A program made the position numbers and the translations under genes. From Collodictyon triciliatum (Eukaryota > CRuMs): DNA of 21,430 nt. The stretch is taken from contig JBHJMP010001334.1 of the NCBI GenBank assembly GCA_043381765.1, positions 12,340-33,769 on the forward strand. The letters are read 5' to 3'. The notes beneath the pieces were generated by a model. That model was not told where the DNA came from. It saw nothing but the letters and a program-made list of their open reading frames with translations, and did not search any database. How positions within the stretch are numbered: position 1 is the stretch's first letter; the number at the start of each line of letters is the position of its first letter. Below, one piece after another: positions 18,208-21,430 of the stretch.

Positions 18208-21015
18208 GCACGAACAGGATGTTCATTACCTTGAAGTAATTTATTATTATTATATTTTTTTTTAAAAAAAAAAAGGTTTTACCTGTAGCCTCTGTTGCCA
18301 GGGATGGGTTTGTGATTACCGAAATTTTTGAGAAGAGGCTCAACGAAACGGCGGACAAGATAAAGAACTGGCCTAAGCTATACTCTGTACTCGCTCCAAA
18401 CGGGTATATATTTTAATTGGATTATTGCTGGATATTGCGGTTTGAGGCGGACAAAATCATTCGTTTTCTATTTTGGCAAGCTACTGGACATGACCAAGTG
18501 ACACATTGCAGGGTATTTTTGAAGGAAGGTGATATTCTCAAAAGACCGGACTTGGCTGAAGTATATGAGAAAGTTGCAGCTGAAGGAGCGGAAGCATTCT
18601 ATTCGGTAAGAGGTTAAATCATTTTGTCGATTTTGTTCGTTAAACCTCCTATTTTCCCCATTTTCATTTTTCTCATTTTTAATGCCACGGTCAGCTTGTG
18701 AAAACAACGCCTATTACTTGGTGACTGCATTTAACATGACTGAAAAAGTTGCAATGAATTGGATAGGGGGACATCGCAGGCGACATTCTTGAGGCTGTAA
18801 ACCAAAATAGTGGGAATATGACCCAAGTTGACCTTGACGCAGCTATTCCCGTGGTCAGTAGGATTAATTAAGCCCAGAGCTAAAGCATTTTTTTTTTATC
18901 AAAAAATCATGTTTGGACTAAAAGAATAGATAATAAAATGAATGGTTTTAAATTTTATGAAAAAAAACATCGGTAATATTCTTATTCAATACATAAATAA
19001 TGATGATAATAAAACAGATTCGAGAGCCTTTGATTTCAAACTACCGTGGACTCCAGATTCTCGGCATTCCACCCCCTTCCTCTGGTGATTTTGAATACAA
19101 ACTCATACTACTGGAACAAGGGCAAATATATATTTCTGACTCTCAGACAAATATCCCGTCGCCATTTATGTACATATCTTGTAATTTTGGATTGTTTGTC
19201 TTAGGCGGAGTCGGAGTGGGATTTATGTTATCCGTTCTTGACAAATTTGATTTTAAGACAAGTGGGATGAATGGAGAAAATGTTCATCGCGTGGTGGAGT
19301 CGATGAAATTTTCCTTTGCGCAACGAACGCAGCTTGTTTGGTTTTGAATAGCTCGAAAAAATATTAAAATATGCCTCATACCCGAAACTGCACTCTCATT
19401 CATCGAACCTCTGATTACAATACAATATATACATCTATCCATCCACTATTATCAAGAGAGAGAGAGAAAAATGCACAGCCTAAAAGCTAATGCTACATAC
19501 ATACATACATACATACATACATACATACATACATACATACATACATACATACATACATACATACATACATACATACATACATACATACATACATACATAC
19601 ATACATACATACATACATACATACATACATTTTTTGAATATTAGGGTGACCCAAAGTATGTCCCCAGTGCGCTTGACGTTGTTCGTCGCCTTTTCTCTGA
19701 ATCATATCAAGATGCTGTATTCAAAAACATCACCGTATGGATAATCATAATCTTCATGCTCCATCTCTTTCCCATCACTTGTTGACTGGAAACTGGGACA
19801 TGCTCCTTACAATTCAACATACACAACCCAGATTTGCTGCTCATGATTGTTGTGCGTTCTAATCACCCCTCAGGAAAACACCCATGAACCGGAGTACTAT
19901 GTCTATGAGCCGATTCAGTTTGCACGTGACCACGGCACAACACATATTAGCATTGTGGACAAAGAACGAATGGCGGTTTCTTGTACATCGACCGTATGAC
20001 TCGAATCAAAAGCAAAGTCAAAGTTTATACGCACATATGTCTGGGAATCACAAAGATGTCGCCTACATCAAACGCTTTATTCGATGATTTTTTCTTTGTA
20101 ATAATCGTTGGTATGATAGATCAATCTGACGTTCGGCTCCAAGTTGATGACCAATCGCTACGGAATTCTCTTGAACAACCAAATGGACGATTTCTCAGTT
20201 CAAGACACAAACTCTTTCGGCCTTCCTTTCAGCGAGAGCAATGCAGTTGGTACGATTCCAGTTAGTTACCCTTGACACCAGCTTCCTCTATGACCAAATT
20301 CACATTATGATTTAAGGTCTTATTTCCATCTTTTGGTTGGACAGTTTTTGTACTAACCAGAAAACCGACCTATGAACATCACACTGGCTAATCAGCCCCA
20401 CACAAGAAACCACTCTCATCCATGTCTCCCACCATCATTCTGGATTCTAATGACAAGCTGTACGTGTCTGTTGGGGCGTCGGGTGGCCCCCGCATCATAT
20501 CCTCGCTCGTCAATGCCATCCTGAACATTCTTGACTACAAAATGGATGTTTTGGCGTGCGTGTCTGTTCCTCGATTCCATCACCAATGGGTGCCAAATAT
20601 GCTCCTTGTCGAGCGCGGATTTGAAAAAGCCTTGCTGGAAAACCTACGAAATCGCGGGCATCAGGTTCTTTGCACTCAATTACGAATGCAGCACTGGATG
20701 ACCCCTTTTTTCTATCTTCCTTTTTATTCTTGATTTGTTTGTTTGTTTGTTTGTTTGTTTGTTTGTTTGTTTGTTTGTTTGTTTGTTTGTTTGTTTGTTT
20801 GTTTGTTTTTACCAGATATTAATCAGCTGTGTTGTAAGCTTCTTGTTATTGCTGCGATATAACTTTGCCGTTGATTTTTGTTACTTCAGATTGACATCGC
20901 GGATTATCTGCCCGACGGCCACACACTCGGGAATGTCCAGGTCATACTGAACAAGGGTGCGGGTCTTTATGCCGCAAGTGACCCACGAAAGAACGGATTA
21001 CCTGATGGGTACTGA
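16271..21015 (+). CDS. Gamma-glutamyltransferase (16 exons, 624 aa)
   Basis: GGT removes or transfers the gamma-glutamyl group of glutathione and its conjugates outside the cell. Exons: 16271-16368, 17009-17136, 17257-17322, 17451-17589, 17728-17837, 17988-18079, 18276-18403, 18512-18605, 18767-18853, 19018-19084, 19205-19335, 19645-19734, 19874-19993, 20120-20249, 20396-20664, 20890-21015. All join in frame (1875 nt). The protein has a short cytoplasmic tail, a membrane anchor at residues about 54-73 (VVLFFVGVVLVSAVAAFVF), the GADILRKGGNAVDAVV and SGIGGGGF motifs, IREPLISNYRG with PPPSS, the processing/catalytic Thr in DHGTTH (T432, 19937-19939), SSMSPTI and SGGPRI of the active site, and the C-terminal AASDPRKNGLPDGY. 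It should be a type II membrane ectoenzyme that cuts itself at T432. The start ATG is the first in a plausible tail (YKPVPDMLADEEAPF); an upstream start in the same frame is possible. Confidence 0.95.
16674..16935. repeat. ATTT/ATCC and TTCATTTA octamer tracts in GGT intron 1
   Basis: Inside the 640-nt first intron, TTATCCAT-type units pass into ATTT tetramers and then into about a dozen TTCATTTA octamers. This makes up much of the intron. A spliceable-looking piece at about 16559-16613 (after TATACCAG) lies before it but breaks no frame and is not needed. Confidence 0.92.
18153..18207. repeat. AAT trinucleotide tract in GGT intron 6
   Basis: About 18 AAT units lie within the intron 18080-18275, which also carries poly-T/poly-A close to its acceptor (18255-18274). 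The acceptor AAAAG/GTTTTACC at 18275 is supported by the protein reading LPVASVARDGF. Confidence 0.95.
19494..19630. repeat. ACAT tetranucleotide microsatellite in GGT intron 11
   Basis: About 34 perfect ACAT units lie in the intron 19336-19644, ending 14 nt before the acceptor TTAG. The open frames over it on both strands give only tetrapeptide or Cys-Met-Tyr-Val repeats and are not genes. A short GA tract precedes it at about 19456-19467. Confidence 0.98.
20734..20808. repeat. TTTG tetranucleotide microsatellite in GGT intron 15
   Basis: About 18-19 TTTG units lie in the intron 20665-20889. This and the ACAT tract show the same pattern: the longer GGT introns are long because of one simple repeat each. 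Confidence 0.97.
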
Positions 21016-21352
21016 AGAAGAAAAAGGAGAGAAGAAAGAAAGATAAGGCCTTTCTAGGAGAGGACTTTCCATGCAGGAGTGAAAGGGGATTGAAAAAATA
21101 AAGTTCCAATTTAGACAAGCAGTTCATGAAAGGAGAGAGTACGGAACATCGTCCTGTGGAATCGACATTTCTGGAAAATATGGGCATATCCGGTTTTCTG
21201 TCAAAATGGAAGTACAAACAAGTCACAATATTGCACCATATTTACTTGTAAATGTATAATGATGACATCATCCAATACTGTACTCTTTGGCTTGTTACAA
21301 ACCCTGTATTGTCCATGCTATGTCAAATCAGTGAAGTGTGCTTGCGCAAAAC
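21016..21352 (+). other. 3' region of the GGT gene with a polyadenylation signal
   Basis: A canonical AATAAA lies at 21097-21102, 82 nt after the stop codon, and is the likely poly(A) signal. The rest of the stretch shows no gene; the open frame on the opposite strand has no recognisable features. Confidence 0.5.
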
Positions 21353-21430
21353 GAAAAAAAAACCAAAAAAACCAAAAAAACCAAAAAAACCAAAAAAACC
21401 AAAAAAACCAAAAAAACCAAAAAAACCAAA
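21353..21430. repeat. CCAAAAAAA nonamer tandem repeat at the window edge
   Basis: At least eight near-perfect copies of a nine-base unit (two C, seven A) run to the end of the window and probably continue. No coding or RNA feature is attached. Confidence 0.95.

Noticed and set aside
19490-19744. Open frames with a Tyr-Ile-His-Thr or Cys-Met-Tyr-Val repeat
   Set aside because: They are translations of the ACAT microsatellite inside GGT intron 11.
21353-21430. Telomere-like repeat at the window edge (opposite strand TTTTTTTGG)
   Set aside because: At a right-hand chromosome end the plus strand should be the G-rich one; here it is the C-strand. The window edge is also not known to be a scaffold end. 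A simple internal tandem repeat is the plainer reading.

Overview
The window looks like nuclear DNA of an AT-rich, intron-bearing microbial eukaryote. Two long genes in the right two thirds can be rebuilt by hand across many short GT-AG introns (mostly 70-180 nt). Simple-sequence DNA (ACAT, TTTG, AAT, TTTTCC, octamers, a nonamer) fills the larger introns and spacers. The low-complexity DNA together with a DUF4062-NACHT-TPR-pentapeptide-WD40 protein reminds me of foraminiferan or other rhizarian genomes such as Reticulomyxa. That is inference from style; no marker gene is present. Three runs of N (1744-2217, 3297-3681, 5522-6242) make this a scaffold whose left part is joined across gaps.

Positions 1 to about 6560 hold a virus-like block of intronless genes. 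A leftward group (1-3154) encodes a coiled-coil protein (392 aa), its broken downstream part, and a very acidic protein with frameshifted ends. A rightward group (3682-5521) encodes a protein resembling the double jelly-roll major capsid proteins of Polinton, polinton-like and virophage-type viruses. It is followed after 16 nt by a 51-aa membrane protein and after another 9 nt by the start of a further ORF lost in a gap. A leftward ORF (start at 6387) faces them. The capsid frame is cut by one TAA, and the leftward genes need at least seven frame changes or extra stops. The block is therefore a decaying endogenous element or is poorly assembled. No polymerase, integrase, packaging ATPase or protease is visible. 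A perfect 18-bp inverted repeat (6518-6559) lies where virus-like sequence gives way to host sequence.

Positions 6560-7327 hold a doubtful U-box-like exon and little else. Positions 7328-14785 hold one large STAND NTPase gene, reconstructed as 25 exons whose total (5043 nt, 1680 aa) is divisible by three. The domain order is DUF4062, NACHT, a helical region, TPR units, pentapeptide repeats and a seven-bladed WD40 propeller. Six consecutive TPR exons are each exactly 126 nt long and flanked by phase-2 introns, while the pentapeptide and WD40 part sits in one 1870-nt intronless exon.

Positions 14786-16270 are a spacer with an orphan open frame and a large TTTTCC tract. Positions 16271-21015 hold a complete gamma-glutamyltransferase gene (16 exons, 624 aa) with a membrane anchor and the catalytic threonine in place. 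Its four largest introns or intron groups owe their size to microsatellites. The window ends in an A7C2 nonamer repeat. The two host genes point the same way but have no evident functional link.
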